In this document: piece after piece, positions 28,721-37,368 of the stretch | Layout of the letters: the number at the start of each line of letters is the position of its first letter | Numbering within the stretch: the stretch's first letter is position 1 | Source: Paenibacillus pabuli | GTDB lineage: Bacteria > Bacillota > Bacilli > Paenibacillales > Paenibacillaceae | DNA: 64,000 bases | Direction: 5' to 3' | NCBI RefSeq assembly: GCF_039831995.1 | Contig: NZ_JBDOIO010000004.1 | Coordinates: 1,302,001 to 1,366,000, forward strand | The notes under the pieces: model-generated | Told to the model about the DNA's origin: nothing | The model's input: the letters and a program-made list of their open reading frames with translations, nothing else | Database searches by the model: none | Made by a program: the position numbers and the translations under genes

Positions 28721-28844
28721 TGTCGAATGGAAAAGATAATTATCACATAATGAAATAAATTATTTATTATATAGCAATGCGAAAAAAAAATAAAGAAAAA
28801 TAATTTTCGACAGAAGGAATTTCCTCGCCTGTGTCGAAAATTTA
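28718..28844 (+). promoter_or_regulatory. spo0A control region with three 0A boxes and a sigma-H-like promoter
   Basis: TGTCGAA cores lie at 28721-28727 and 28832-28838 on the plus strand and as TTCGACA at 28806-28812 on the minus strand. The first extends to the full TTTTGTCGAA. A sigma-H-like promoter with AAGGAATTT and a downstream GAAAATTT runs through 28815-28843 and overlaps the third box. This fits autoregulation by phosphorylated Spo0A, established in B. subtilis. Confidence 0.7.
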
Positions 28845-28895
28845 ACCTGTAAGGAAATGTACGAAACAGTGGTTAAACTAAAGGAGGATACCGTT

Positions 28896-29711
28896 TTGCA
28901 AAAAATTGAGGTATTGCTGGCTGATGATAATCGTGAATTTACGAATTTGCTTGCCGAATATATATCCGAGCAGGAAGATATGGAAGTTACCGGAATTGCC
29001 TACAACGGCGAAGAAGTGCTGCAATTGTTGGAGCAAAGCCGGGATGTGCCGGATGTATTGATTCTGGATATTATTATGCCTCATCTGGACGGGCTGGGTG
29101 TGTTGGAGCGCCTGCGCAACCTGAACCTGAATCCACAACCGAAAGTGATCATGCTTACGGCATTCGGTCAAGAGAACATCACACAGCGTGCTGTGCAACT
29201 CGGAGCTTCTTATTACATCCTCAAACCGTTTGACATGGAAGTGCTCGCTAATCGGGTTCGTCAGCTTGTGGGCTCCCAGACGACTATTTCTTCAAGCACA
29301 AGCAGTGGTTCATCTATGTTTATGAACAAATCCAATGTGGTGCCTATGGGCAAACACAAAAATCTGGATGCCAGCATCACGTCCATCATACATGAAATCG
29401 GCGTTCCTGCGCATATTAAAGGATATCAGTATTTGCGCGAAGCGATCACCATGGTGTATAACAATATCGAAATTTTGGGTGCCATCACCAAAACGCTCTA
29501 CCCTGCCATTGCCGAGAAATTCAAAACAACGCCGTCCCGCGTTGAACGGGCTATCCGCCATGCGATTGAAGTGGCATGGACACGCGGAAACATCGACAGC
29601 ATCAGCCACCTGTTTGGCTATACAATCAACATCAGCAAGTCGAAGCCGACGAACTCCGAGTTTATCGCGATGGTTGCCGACAAGCTGAGAATTGAGCATA
29701 AGGTGTCTTGA
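28896..29711 (+). CDS. spo0A: Sporulation master response regulator Spo0A
   Basis: 271 residues. The receiver domain has acidic DD near the start, the phospho-acceptor in [13 protein letters not shown] and the lysine of YYILKPFD. A Ser/Thr linker (about 130-148) precedes the Spo0A C-terminal DNA-binding domain with its [19 protein letters not shown] recognition helix. It binds 0A boxes and commits the cell to sporulation. The start is TTG, 8 nt after AAGGAGG; a longer upstream reading with ATG lacks a site. Confidence 0.98.
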   Translation: MQKIEVLLADDNREFTNLLAEYISEQEDMEVTGIAYNGEEVLQLLEQSRDVPDVLILDIIMPHLDGLGVLERLRNLNLNPQPKVIMLTAFGQENITQRAVQLGASYYILKPFDMEVLANRVRQLVGSQTTISSSTSSGSSMFMNKSNVVPMGKHKNLDASITSIIHEIGVPAHIKGYQYLREAITMVYNNIEILGAITKTLYPAIAEKFKTTPSRVERAIRHAIEVAWTRGNIDSISHLFGYTINISKSKPTNSEFIAMVADKLRIEHKVS

Positions 29712-29757
29712 AAGGATCGGGAGTAATTAGGTAATTATGAGAGCGATAGCATTACTC

Positions 29758-29812
29758 AATGCCGCAATTTATGGTCAGTTAACGACCTAATGATTGCGGC
29801 ATTATTTTTTGT
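29758..29812 (+). terminator. Terminator of spo0A
   Basis: An 11-bp perfect stem (29758-29768 with 29793-29803) followed by a T-rich tail. Confidence 0.8.
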
Positions 29813-29985
29813 TTCTTTATAAGAATAAGATTACAAAACCAGATTTAACAAAATTCTGTTGTGCATAGATTGTTCGAAAGATATCTTTTCATATTTTACC
29901 TACAGTTAACGCTTTTTTAGTGGGAAAATGGTACGATGTGACCACTGACAAAGCTCAATTATAGGTATAAAGGATGGAATTTTGA

Positions 29986-30852
29986 ATGAAAAGCACAGTT
30001 TCCCCGAATACATACAAAAACAATCTGTATTATTTAATTAGGTATTTCCACAAATCGTTCCGAAAATCACTTCTGCATTACAAGCAGTTCTCTGGATTAC
30101 AACAAATCATACGTCATAAAATGCTTACAACCTACTTTCAACCAATTATCAATTTACAGGATGGAAATTGTTTGGGTTACGAAATCCTCAACCGTCCACC
30201 TGTATCCCCGCTATTTCCCAATACCGAATCTTTCTACGAGTTTATCGGTGACACGGATCATGTCTTTGCCTTTGAACGGTTTTGCCGTGAGCTTTCAATT
30301 GAACGTTTTCAATCTTCACTGATAAATGAAAAGTATCCCAAGAATACAGTGATATTTCTGAATATCCACCCTCAGGTTCTGGCTGACTCCACTTATCGTA
30401 ATGGCGAAACCATTACGCTTCTGAACAGCTATGGTCTATCACCTGAACAAGTTGTTTTTGAGTTAACCGAAAAGCAGGCTGTTCACGATTATGTGGAGTT
30501 TGAACGCATACTCTCCAACTACCGATCCCAAGGTTTTAGAATTGCCATTGATGATGCGGGCTCTGGATACAGTAGTCTTAAGGCCATTGTCAGTTTAAAA
30601 CCTGATTTTATCAAATTGGACAGGGCGCTAATCAATCATGTAGATACGCAGGCGGATCAGCAGCACATTGTACGTATTCTGAAACAGTATGCAGCGGACT
30701 CCGCCACACACATCATAGCTGAAGGAATCGAGCGTGAAGAAGAAATACATTTTCTCCAAAGTGCAGGTATCAAATATGGTCAGGGATATGCAATTGGAAG
30801 ACCTAATGTTGAACTAAGATGTCCTCTAATGCCTGTTTCTAAGATCGTTTAA
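29986..30852 (+). CDS. EAL-domain cyclic-di-GMP phosphodiesterase
   Basis: 288 residues. A basic leader of about 45 residues precedes a stand-alone EAL domain. The signature reads YEILNRP, so the EAL triplet is EIL. Other catalytic positions are kept: the asparagine of FLNIHP, the glutamate of ELTEKQ, the aspartate pair in IDDAGSGYSS, the lysine of IKLDRAL and the glutamate of AEGIERE. It probably hydrolyses cyclic-di-GMP. It precedes a GGDEF protein in the same direction, which suggests paired control of the messenger. The 274-bp gap from spo0A holds only the terminator and AT-rich sequence. Confidence 0.88.
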   Translation: MKSTVSPNTYKNNLYYLIRYFHKSFRKSLLHYKQFSGLQQIIRHKMLTTYFQPIINLQDGNCLGYEILNRPPVSPLFPNTESFYEFIGDTDHVFAFERFCRELSIERFQSSLINEKYPKNTVIFLNIHPQVLADSTYRNGETITLLNSYGLSPEQVVFELTEKQAVHDYVEFERILSNYRSQGFRIAIDDAGSGYSSLKAIVSLKPDFIKLDRALINHVDTQADQQHIVRILKQYAADSATHIIAEGIEREEEIHFLQSAGIKYGQGYAIGRPNVELRCPLMPVSKIV

Positions 30853-30949
30853 AAACGGAGAAACATTGCTTAACATAGGTTGACCATGAAGATAGGGGGA
30901 GATTGATATTTTTACGCAAATAGGTGAAATAGCAGAGAGCATTCCTGTC

Positions 30950-31855
30950 GTGACAGCTGGAACAAAGTGCGATATCGTCTATCATATTTTTAAATCAAAT
31001 CCCAATCTGGAAGGTTTGGCTGTTGTCGGAGAAGAGACGGTGTCGCTAATGATGCGGGCGCGTTTCTTTCAGCAAATTGGTACCCAATATGGCTATAATT
31101 TGTATATGGGTCGGCCGGTTGAACTCGTGGTAAATGTTCGTGCACTGGTTGTGGATTATTCGGAATTGATTACCGATGTAAGTGTTCAAGCGATGAATCG
31201 TGCCGAAGAGGAATTATATGATCTAGTGCTAATTACCTCAGAAAACCGCTTGGTCGGAGCTGTAAGTATTCGACGTTTACTTCTTGCGGTGGCAGACGTT
31301 CGAGCCGAAATGGCCATTTTCATGAATCCGTTAACAGGACTTCCAGGAAACCGAATCATCGATGATCGCCTTTTTCAGGCCCTCCAACTGGAACAGTTCA
31401 GCGTCCTATATATCGATTTGGATTATTTTAAATCCTATAACGATAGCTATGGGTTCAAAATGGGCGATCAGCTTATTCAGGCAACGGCAAATCTTTTACG
31501 TCAGTATTTTGTTTTTCCAGAAGCCTTTCTTGGTCATATTGGTGGTGATGATTATATTGCCATTCTAAACCATCATGGCTTCAGGCAGGTAAGTGAAGAG
31601 GTCATCGCTGGATTTGAGAAGATCAAGAGAACGTTTTACAATCAGGAGGATTTGGATAACCAATATGTGTTGGGAGAAGGCCGTTCCGGACTTCATCGAC
31701 CAATTCCACTGGTCTCGGTCTCCATAGCTGTTGTGACTAATGTCAGACAGAGGTACGAAAGTATAGATCAGATTGTAAGTGAAGCTACCCGAATTAAGAA
31801 AGTATGTAAATCCATTTCTGGCAGCATTATTTGTGGAAATGAGGATGCAGTTTAA
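30950..31855 (+). CDS. CBS-pair plus GGDEF domain protein
   Basis: 301 residues from the first conventional start (GTG). The N-terminal part (about 1-120) resembles a CBS pair (LEGLAVVGEETV and DLVLITSENRLVGAVSIRRLL), then a GGDEF domain with PLTGLPGNRIIDDRL, DLDYFKSYNDSYGF and the signature reading GGDDY. No RxxD inhibitory site precedes the signature. Homology appears to continue 14 codons upstream of the GTG, to an ATT at 30908 that has a good AGGGGGAG site, so the true start may be ATT. Activity as a diguanylate cyclase is likely but not certain. Confidence 0.8.
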   Translation: MTAGTKCDIVYHIFKSNPNLEGLAVVGEETVSLMMRARFFQQIGTQYGYNLYMGRPVELVVNVRALVVDYSELITDVSVQAMNRAEEELYDLVLITSENRLVGAVSIRRLLLAVADVRAEMAIFMNPLTGLPGNRIIDDRLFQALQLEQFSVLYIDLDYFKSYNDSYGFKMGDQLIQATANLLRQYFVFPEAFLGHIGGDDYIAILNHHGFRQVSEEVIAGFEKIKRTFYNQEDLDNQYVLGEGRSGLHRPIPLVSVSIAVVTNVRQRYESIDQIVSEATRIKKVCKSISGSIICGNEDAV

Positions 31856-31879
31856 GCATATTTGAACAATATTTATATT

Positions 31880-31898
31880 GATAATGAAAATTATTATC
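31880..31898. promoter_or_regulatory. Fur box 1
   Basis: GATAATGAAAATTATTATC matches the classic 19-bp Fur box at 17 positions and lies 62 nt before the AraC regulator start. Confidence 0.8.
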
Positions 31899-31959
31899 AT
31901 TTATAATGGGGGGAATCAGTTAGAAGTTGCACTCGAAAGGCAAGATTGGGGAGAATGTG

Positions 31960-33939
31960 ATGCAATCAAAAGAACAGATACAACTTTGGAATCAGGCTGC
32001 AGTCAAAATTTTGGACGTACGCCGGGTTGTTCTGGAGGCAGGTGAACGAATTCAAGCCTATTATCTACCGGCCAACAGCTTTATTTATGTATTGCGGGGG
32101 ACCGCTTTCGTTGAAATGGATGGACAAAAGCATGAGGCAAAGGGGTTTCATATGCAGCATGGAAGTAAGGGGTCAAGACTTGATATTGAAGCTAGAGATG
32201 AATTCGAATATGTACTGCTATTTTACCGAGCATTTCTTGCCTTCCCGAAACCCCGAAACATATGGCGATTGGAACAAACTTCACTTGCACCGTTTGCTCT
32301 TCAATATACGTTTATACCGGACAGGCCGCTTGTATTGCTGCGTTATTTAAGTGAGATGGAGAAGGCTTGGATTCAAGCAAACCTTATGGGTCAGCTTCAA
32401 GTGAAAAGCCTATTTTATCAATTTGTCCATGAACTTATGTTTCAAATGGCAGAGCAAGAAATTCGTACCGCTCGTCCAGACCCTGTGAAGCAGGTACTTC
32501 GTTACATACATGCTCATTATAGGGAGCACATGACCTTGGATATTCTTGCGGAACAGTTCAATTTCAGCTCCCGTCATTTATCCATGCAATTCAAACAAAA
32601 GACAGGTTCCAGCCCGATTGACTATTTAATTCAAATCAGACTGGCCGAGGCCCGAAAATTACGCATTCAATCTGATGCAACCTTAAGTGAGATTGCAGCG
32701 GAAGTCGGTTATTCAGATGTCTACTACTTCAGTCGCATATTCAAAAAACATACGGGTCTGTCCCCGATTCATTACCAGAGAGAGATACGAGGGCAGGGAT
32801 GGGCAGAGGATCGTCCATTACAAGTCTCTGAATTGTCCATTGGCGGGAGATCGAAGCGGAGATATATTGATTATGAGAATCATTATCAATATATAGACGG
32901 AGGGTCTACATCAATGAAAAAAAGAAAAGTCAGCTCCAACATGATATTTATTGCTTTGTTAAGTCTGACCATGCTGCTAGCCGCATGTGGTGCAGGATCA
33001 GGAACAACGCCAGCTGCCAGCGAAGGCACGGGTACCAGTTCTAATACCAGCAGTACTACGGGATCTTCATCCTCGGAAGCAGGCAGCCAATCGAACCAAG
33101 ACAATGAAACGCGCACAATTTCTACTGTAAAAGGAGATGTCGTTGTCCCGGCAAATCCTAAACGAGTTGTTGTGCTCTATCTTCAGGGAGATGTTGTTGC
33201 TCTCGGTGTTAAACCGATCGGCACCTCGGAAGTATTTGATGGAGCAGCTTACAAGAATGAACTTGAAGGTGTTAATTCACTGGGAAGCTGGTTTGAACCA
33301 AATGCGGAAGCTGTCATTGATCTGGACCCTGATCTGATTATTGTTCCTTCGGAAGCAACGTATACGCTATTAAAAGATATTGCACCAACTGTTTACATTC
33401 CATACGAAAAAATGACCACTGAAGAAAGACTTCGGAATATCGCAGATATTTTCGGCAAAGAGCAGGAAGCGGAGAAGTTAATTACAGAGCTGAACAGTAA
33501 AGTTGAAATTGGCAAGCAAAAACTTGCTGATGCAGGCATACTGGACAAAACGGTTTCCATCGTCGAAGGTGGTCTGAAAGAGATGTCCGTTGCAGAAAGC
33601 AAGCAATATGGCCGAGGTTCTCAGGTGATTTATGAGTACTTGGGCATGAAAGCACCAGATATGGTTCAGCAAAAAATTGATACGGTAACCGAAGCTGCAG
33701 GCTCAACTGTATCCATGGAAGTTCTTCCCGAATATTTAGGGGACTATGTGTTCCGTTCTGTCTATGAAGGAGCAGACAATCTGTCGGATAATCCGGTATG
33801 GAGCAGCGTACCCGCGGTAAAAGAAGGACGTTTAATTGAAATTGACTTTGATTTCTTCTATTATTCGGATATATATTCCATCAATAAACAGCTCGATTAT
33901 GTTGTAGAACATTTATTGGATACAGTAAAAGCAAAATAA
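31960..33939 (+). CDS. AraC family regulator in continuous frame with siderophore-binding lipoprotein
   Basis: 659 codons. Residues 1-170 form an AraC-type sensor region; about 180-285 carry two HTH motifs (LDILAEQFNFSSRHLSMQFK and TLSEIAAEVGYSDVYYFSRIF). A linker of about 40 residues, whose codons contain a Fur box, leads to an internal Met at codon 319. That Met starts a lipoprotein signal with lipobox LLAAC and a class III ferric-siderophore-binding domain. AraC-SBP fusions such as B. subtilis Btr exist, but they have no lipoprotein signal in the middle. This may be a fusion, or two genes whose stop has been lost. ATG at 31960 follows GGGGAG. Confidence 0.75.
   Translation: MQSKEQIQLWNQAAVKILDVRRVVLEAGERIQAYYLPANSFIYVLRGTAFVEMDGQKHEAKGFHMQHGSKGSRLDIEARDEFEYVLLFYRAFLAFPKPRNIWRLEQTSLAPFALQYTFIPDRPLVLLRYLSEMEKAWIQANLMGQLQVKSLFYQFVHELMFQMAEQEIRTARPDPVKQVLRYIHAHYREHMTLDILAEQFNFSSRHLSMQFKQKTGSSPIDYLIQIRLAEARKLRIQSDATLSEIAAEVGYSDVYYFSRIFKKHTGLSPIHYQREIRGQGWAEDRPLQVSELSIGGRSKRRYIDYENHYQYIDGGSTSMKKRKVSSNMIFIALLSLTMLLAACGAGSGTTPAASEGTGTSSNTSSTTGSSSSEAGSQSNQDNETRTISTVKGDVVVPANPKRVVVLYLQGDVVALGVKPIGTSEVFDGAAYKNELEGVNSLGSWFEPNAEAVIDLDPDLIIVPSEATYTLLKDIAPTVYIPYEKMTTEERLRNIADIFGKEQEAEKLITELNSKVEIGKQKLADAGILDKTVSIVEGGLKEMSVAESKQYGRGSQVIYEYLGMKAPDMVQQKIDTVTEAAGSTVSMEVLPEYLGDYVFRSVYEGADNLSDNPVWSSVPAVKEGRLIEIDFDFFYYSDIYSINKQLDYVVEHLLDTVKAK
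32869..32887. promoter_or_regulatory. Fur box 2, inside the continuous frame
   Basis: GATTATGAGAATCATTATC matches the 19-bp Fur box at 17 positions. It is translated as part of the linker and lies 27 nt before the internal lipoprotein start, as expected for an independent iron-regulated promoter. Confidence 0.75.
32914..33939 (+). CDS. Iron-siderophore ABC transporter substrate-binding lipoprotein (internal start)
   Basis: 341 residues from the internal ATG at 32914, which has a GACGGAGGG site 7 nt upstream. Signal peptide with basic MKKRK, a hydrophobic core, and lipobox LLAAC at about residues 23-27; then a Gly/Ser/Thr/Glu linker and a TroA/FhuD-like two-lobe domain (NPKRVVVLYLQGDVVALG, DPDLIIVPSE). 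It should capture a ferric siderophore outside the cell. No permease or ATPase genes adjoin, so it must use components encoded elsewhere. Same frame as the AraC regulator above. Confidence 0.75.
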   Translation: MKKRKVSSNMIFIALLSLTMLLAACGAGSGTTPAASEGTGTSSNTSSTTGSSSSEAGSQSNQDNETRTISTVKGDVVVPANPKRVVVLYLQGDVVALGVKPIGTSEVFDGAAYKNELEGVNSLGSWFEPNAEAVIDLDPDLIIVPSEATYTLLKDIAPTVYIPYEKMTTEERLRNIADIFGKEQEAEKLITELNSKVEIGKQKLADAGILDKTVSIVEGGLKEMSVAESKQYGRGSQVIYEYLGMKAPDMVQQKIDTVTEAAGSTVSMEVLPEYLGDYVFRSVYEGADNLSDNPVWSSVPAVKEGRLIEIDFDFFYYSDIYSINKQLDYVVEHLLDTVKAK

Positions 33940-34030
33940 CCCTTTTTGGATAATCTTTGTTTTGTATAAAAATTGTTTTGTTTTTATCCATTGTATTTTG
34001 ATAAGATTCCCATTAAACTAGGGATTAAGT

Positions 34031-34049
34031 GATAATGAGAATCGATATC
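34031..34049. promoter_or_regulatory. Fur box 3
   Basis: GATAATGAGAATCGATATC matches the 19-bp Fur box at 16 positions and lies 45 nt before the reductase start. Confidence 0.65.
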
Positions 34050-34093
34050 AAATACTCGATGTTATGTATCGAATTAACGGAGGTAACTTTTAT

Positions 34094-35128
34094 ATGGATC
34101 AGCAGTTGGAACTATATGATGTAACCATTATCGGCGGAGGTCCCGCCGGGATGTACTCGGCCTTTTATAGCGGTATGCGGGATATGAAAACCAAATTGAT
34201 TGAAGCTAGGGACAGACTTGGCGGTCGCATGCTCTTTTATCCAGAGAAGATGATCTGGGACGTGGGTGGTGTAACACCGATTCTGTGCGAAAATCTGATT
34301 AAACAGCTGGAGGAACAGGCGAGAACATTTGATCCTACGATTGTCTTTGAACAGCAGATTGAAGGTTTTGAACGTCAGCCGGACGGTACAATTATTCTGA
34401 CTTCTGCTACAGGTGAGAAACATTGGACTCGGACCGTCATCATGGCGATTGGTTACGGAATATATAAAATGGCGAAGCTGGAACTTGAAGGAGCTGACCG
34501 TTACGAGGTAACGAATCTGCACTACACGGTGCAGGAATTAGAACCTTTCCGGGGCAAACGTGTCCTTATCTCTGGTGGAGGCGATTCAGCAGTAGACTGG
34601 GCCAACGAGCTTGAAGCTCTGGCAGAACAAGTCACGGTTGTACATCGACGCGACCACTTCGGCGGACTGGAGCGGAATGTAATTCGCATGAGAGAATCCT
34701 CTGTGGATGTTCGTACACCATATGCTGTGAATACCCTGCACAGTGTTAGTGGCGAAGTGATTGAACAAGTCACTATATCCCATGTGGAAACAGGAGAAAG
34801 TGAACTACTGGAAGTCGATGCAATTATCGTTAATCACGGCATGAAGAGTGACTTTGGACCGATCCGCGACTGGGGATTGGATCTTGGAGAGTGGCATGTA
34901 ACCACAACAGAGAAGCTGCAAACCAATATTCCGGGCGTGTTCGCAGCAGGCGACTTTGTGGATTATGGCAGCAAGCTATATCTGATTGCAGGAACATTTA
35001 CGGATGCTGCCCTAGCAGTTAACAGCGCCAAACTATACATGGATCCTGAGGCGGAAAAAGTGGCCTATGTATCTTCTCATAACAGCCGATTCAAAGAGAA
35101 AAACAAAGCTCTGGGTGTTGTAGAATAG
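34094..35128 (+). CDS. Ferredoxin/flavodoxin-NADP reductase, YumC/TrxR-like
   Basis: 344 residues. Two-dinucleotide-binding flavoprotein: FAD motif [16 protein letters not shown] near the start, the NADP motif [15 protein letters not shown] in the middle and a C-terminal [17 protein letters not shown] block. The CxxC of thioredoxin reductase is absent, which places it with the YumC-type reductases. Given the Fur box and the siderophore-binding neighbour, it may supply electrons for iron release from siderophores. The ATG at 34094 follows GGAGGT; an earlier in-frame ATG has no site. Confidence 0.9.
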   Translation: MDQQLELYDVTIIGGGPAGMYSAFYSGMRDMKTKLIEARDRLGGRMLFYPEKMIWDVGGVTPILCENLIKQLEEQARTFDPTIVFEQQIEGFERQPDGTIILTSATGEKHWTRTVIMAIGYGIYKMAKLELEGADRYEVTNLHYTVQELEPFRGKRVLISGGGDSAVDWANELEALAEQVTVVHRRDHFGGLERNVIRMRESSVDVRTPYAVNTLHSVSGEVIEQVTISHVETGESELLEVDAIIVNHGMKSDFGPIRDWGLDLGEWHVTTTEKLQTNIPGVFAAGDFVDYGSKLYLIAGTFTDAALAVNSAKLYMDPEAEKVAYVSSHNSRFKEKNKALGVVE

Positions 35129-35137
35129 TAAAATAAA

Positions 35138-35197
35138 TAAAAAACCATAACCTTGTGTACCTTGATTGAATATTAGGTATTAAGGTTGTGGTTTTAT
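35138..35197. terminator. Bidirectional terminator
   Basis: AAACCATAACCTT pairs with AAGGTTGTGGTTT across a loop of about 21 nt, with A- and T-runs on either side, between convergent genes. Confidence 0.75.
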
Positions 35198-35219
35198 TTG
35201 TTTGTGTGTTCTAAAATGA

Positions 35220-35993
35220 TTAAACTAAAAGGTCAATCGATGTATTCTGGTTTAAAATTGCTGGTAAAATAGATTGATTGTCGTTGTCCTTAACCTCGTT
35301 GTTATCCGCAGGTTTACGGTCTTTATTGTCTTTTTCCGCTTTCACATCCTCGGTAGAAGTTTTCTCGGCAGTCTGTTCATTGCGTGGAGCCGTATCGTTT
35401 ATATCTTTGAGTAATTCCCCTATTTTCATATCCGTACTTCTAATGTGGGATTTAACTTCCTGAACCATTTCACGCTTCATTTGAAAAACGGTATGCTCTG
35501 CATTTTCGAGCATTGCGGACTTTCCGCTATCTCCATGAGGATTGCTGTCTAATAAGGTGCGATCAAATCGAACGCCCCCTTCAAGGGTATTGATAGAACC
35601 TTGCATTTTCTCACGGGATCCAACCAGTTTTCCCAATTGATCGTATGTATTGCTATTTTTGATTATAGAACCAAGGGAGACGGTGTCTTCAGGTTGAGGT
35701 TCAGAGGTTTTGGGTGTATCAGTCTCTTTTTGACGTGTTTTTTCCTGAATCTCTTCTGCTTTGATTTGAGCAATTTGAGCGTCGATTTCCTGAATACTGG
35801 AGGACAAGGTTTGGATGCGCTGCATTTTCGTTTTTGTGTCCAGTTTTTCATTGGATCTTACGGTTTGCATTTCTTCGCTTAGTCTTGCCTTTTGTTTCAT
35901 TAGATCCTGAATAATCTTGTCCGTTTTAGAAGCTGTATTACTGCTACTCTGGTTTGATCCAGTGCTTCTGTTTGATGATGAAACGGATAGCAT
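35220..35993 (-). CDS. FlxA-like coiled-coil protein
   Basis: 257 residues. A Ser/Asn-rich N-terminus is followed by a Lys/Gln/Glu-rich helical region (about 25-90) of the FlxA-like type ([29 protein letters not shown]). The rest is polar and ends in an acidic Lys/Asp/Asn-rich tail. No signal peptide or membrane segment is seen. Function is unknown. ATG with AGGAGG. Family assignment is by composition and pattern only. Confidence 0.65.
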   Translation of the reverse strand: MLSVSSSNRSTGSNQSSSNTASKTDKIIQDLMKQKARLSEEMQTVRSNEKLDTKTKMQRIQTLSSSIQEIDAQIAQIKAEEIQEKTRQKETDTPKTSEPQPEDTVSLGSIIKNSNTYDQLGKLVGSREKMQGSINTLEGGVRFDRTLLDSNPHGDSGKSAMLENAEHTVFQMKREMVQEVKSHIRSTDMKIGELLKDINDTAPRNEQTAEKTSTEDVKAEKDNKDRKPADNNEVKDNDNQSILPAILNQNTSIDLLV

Positions 35994-36195
35994 ATGGGAT
36001 TCCTCCTAGGTTTGAAAGTCGCATGATTTTTTTATCATACTTATTATAATATCGGAATTTTGGGTTATTCTGTTAAGGGGCACTGAAACATGCGGCAGCT
36101 AAGAACGCATGACAGTTTGATCAGTTCCACAGCGGAAACTATAATATGTTAAATAGACGAATGAATCTGACAGAGTGGAGAATACGGGGTGAGGT

Positions 36196-36834
36196 ATGTC
36201 TAAATTGTTTCGGAGTTTCATTTCCTCTGTCCTCAGGGTTACCAAAGGAAAGAAACGAATCAAATACGCAGCGATCTATCTTGCTGTTGCCGGTGCTTTA
36301 CATCGATTGCTGGTTGAAGGCAGGCGTGAACGATCTGCAGCCAAACGGCTGCAGCAGGATCTTCCGGTTGCAGAACTTGGTCAAATGAAGCTGAAGCCAG
36401 GAGATATTGTTTATACGCCAAGTTCGGAGTCAACCTATTATGCAGGACACATGGGGATTATCGGCCTCGACGGCAAAGTGTATCATGTTCATCCGTATGG
36501 ACCCGTGTTTGCGGATTCGCTGGAATGGTATCTTACCCGATTCTATGAAGGGGATCGCTTCATTGTATTTCGTTCACGTTTGAACCAGGCTGGACATCGT
36601 GCGGCGGAGTGGGTGCATGAACATTACAAGCAAGTTAAGTTTTATCGATTGCAGACCAATCTTCGAAGCATTGAACGAAATTATTGCTCGAAATTTGTAT
36701 ATCAGGCCTATCAATTCACCTCCGGGCTGGATCTGTGGAGCAGAAGGTTTACCAGATTCAATCAAGGATACATCTATCCGTTCCGGATTGAGCGTTCACC
36801 TGAGCTGGAAGTGCTGGGTACCTTTTATAAGTGA
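36196..36834 (+). CDS. YiiX/YebB-like permuted papain-fold hydrolase
   Basis: 212 residues. A basic N-terminal helix, then LKPGDIVYTPSS, the histidine of YYAGHMGIIG, YHVHPYGPVF and, late in the chain, the putative nucleophile cysteine in NYCSKFVYQAY. Histidine before cysteine is the circularly permuted order of the NlpC/P60-like YiiX group, which includes amidases and thioesterases. The substrate is unknown. ATG immediately after a GGGGTGAGGT site. Confidence 0.75.
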   Translation: MSKLFRSFISSVLRVTKGKKRIKYAAIYLAVAGALHRLLVEGRRERSAAKRLQQDLPVAELGQMKLKPGDIVYTPSSESTYYAGHMGIIGLDGKVYHVHPYGPVFADSLEWYLTRFYEGDRFIVFRSRLNQAGHRAAEWVHEHYKQVKFYRLQTNLRSIERNYCSKFVYQAYQFTSGLDLWSRRFTRFNQGYIYPFRIERSPELEVLGTFYK

Positions 36835-37063
36835 AGAATCAATACTGACATGGCTGTCCTTGGCCCTCCGTAGGGAGGATAGCTTTTGTCGGTTTTTTTG
36901 ATATGTGTACCGATTAAAGACAGGAATAGGCTCTAAAACGTCGAATAGATTATGAGATAGACGTGCACAACCGGGAAGAGTATACATAATACCGGCAAGT
37001 CAATTTGACCGGAGAACTACCAAGAATGGCTACAATCTAGTCTGGAGAAAGAGTGAAAGTGAG

Positions 37064-37279
37064 ATGAAATGGCTGCGCTTCTTACGCGGATTTAGACGCA
37101 AACAAAACGTAGTGAAGCTATCGGACTACACCCCCAAAAAAGAAAGGAGGCACCACTGCTCCATTTGCAAGAAAAAAGTAAAATCGGTCGTTCATTATGC
37201 AGCTCCTCAGGGAAATGTTGCAGGTGTATGCAGTTCCTGTAAGCTATTGGCGGATGAACGTGGAATGTTCCCCATTTAA
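37064..37279 (+). CDS. Small zinc-ribbon-like protein, unknown
   Basis: 71 residues, strongly basic N-terminus, then HHCSICKKKV and GVCSSCKLLAD: two CxxC pairs 24 residues apart, which fits one zinc site. I do not recognise a family. ATG start, weakly preceded by GAAAGTGAG. It is followed by a possible hairpin (TGCTCA/TGAGCA plus T-run) before the next gene. Confidence 0.65.
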   Translation: MKWLRFLRGFRRKQNVVKLSDYTPKKERRHHCSICKKKVKSVVHYAAPQGNVAGVCSSCKLLADERGMFPI

Positions 37280-37368
37280 TAGAAAGAATCGTGCTCAGGA
37301 AATAACATTGCTTTGATTTATGAGCATTTTTGTAGTACATTAGCAAATGTATTCGAAGGAGGATTCTA

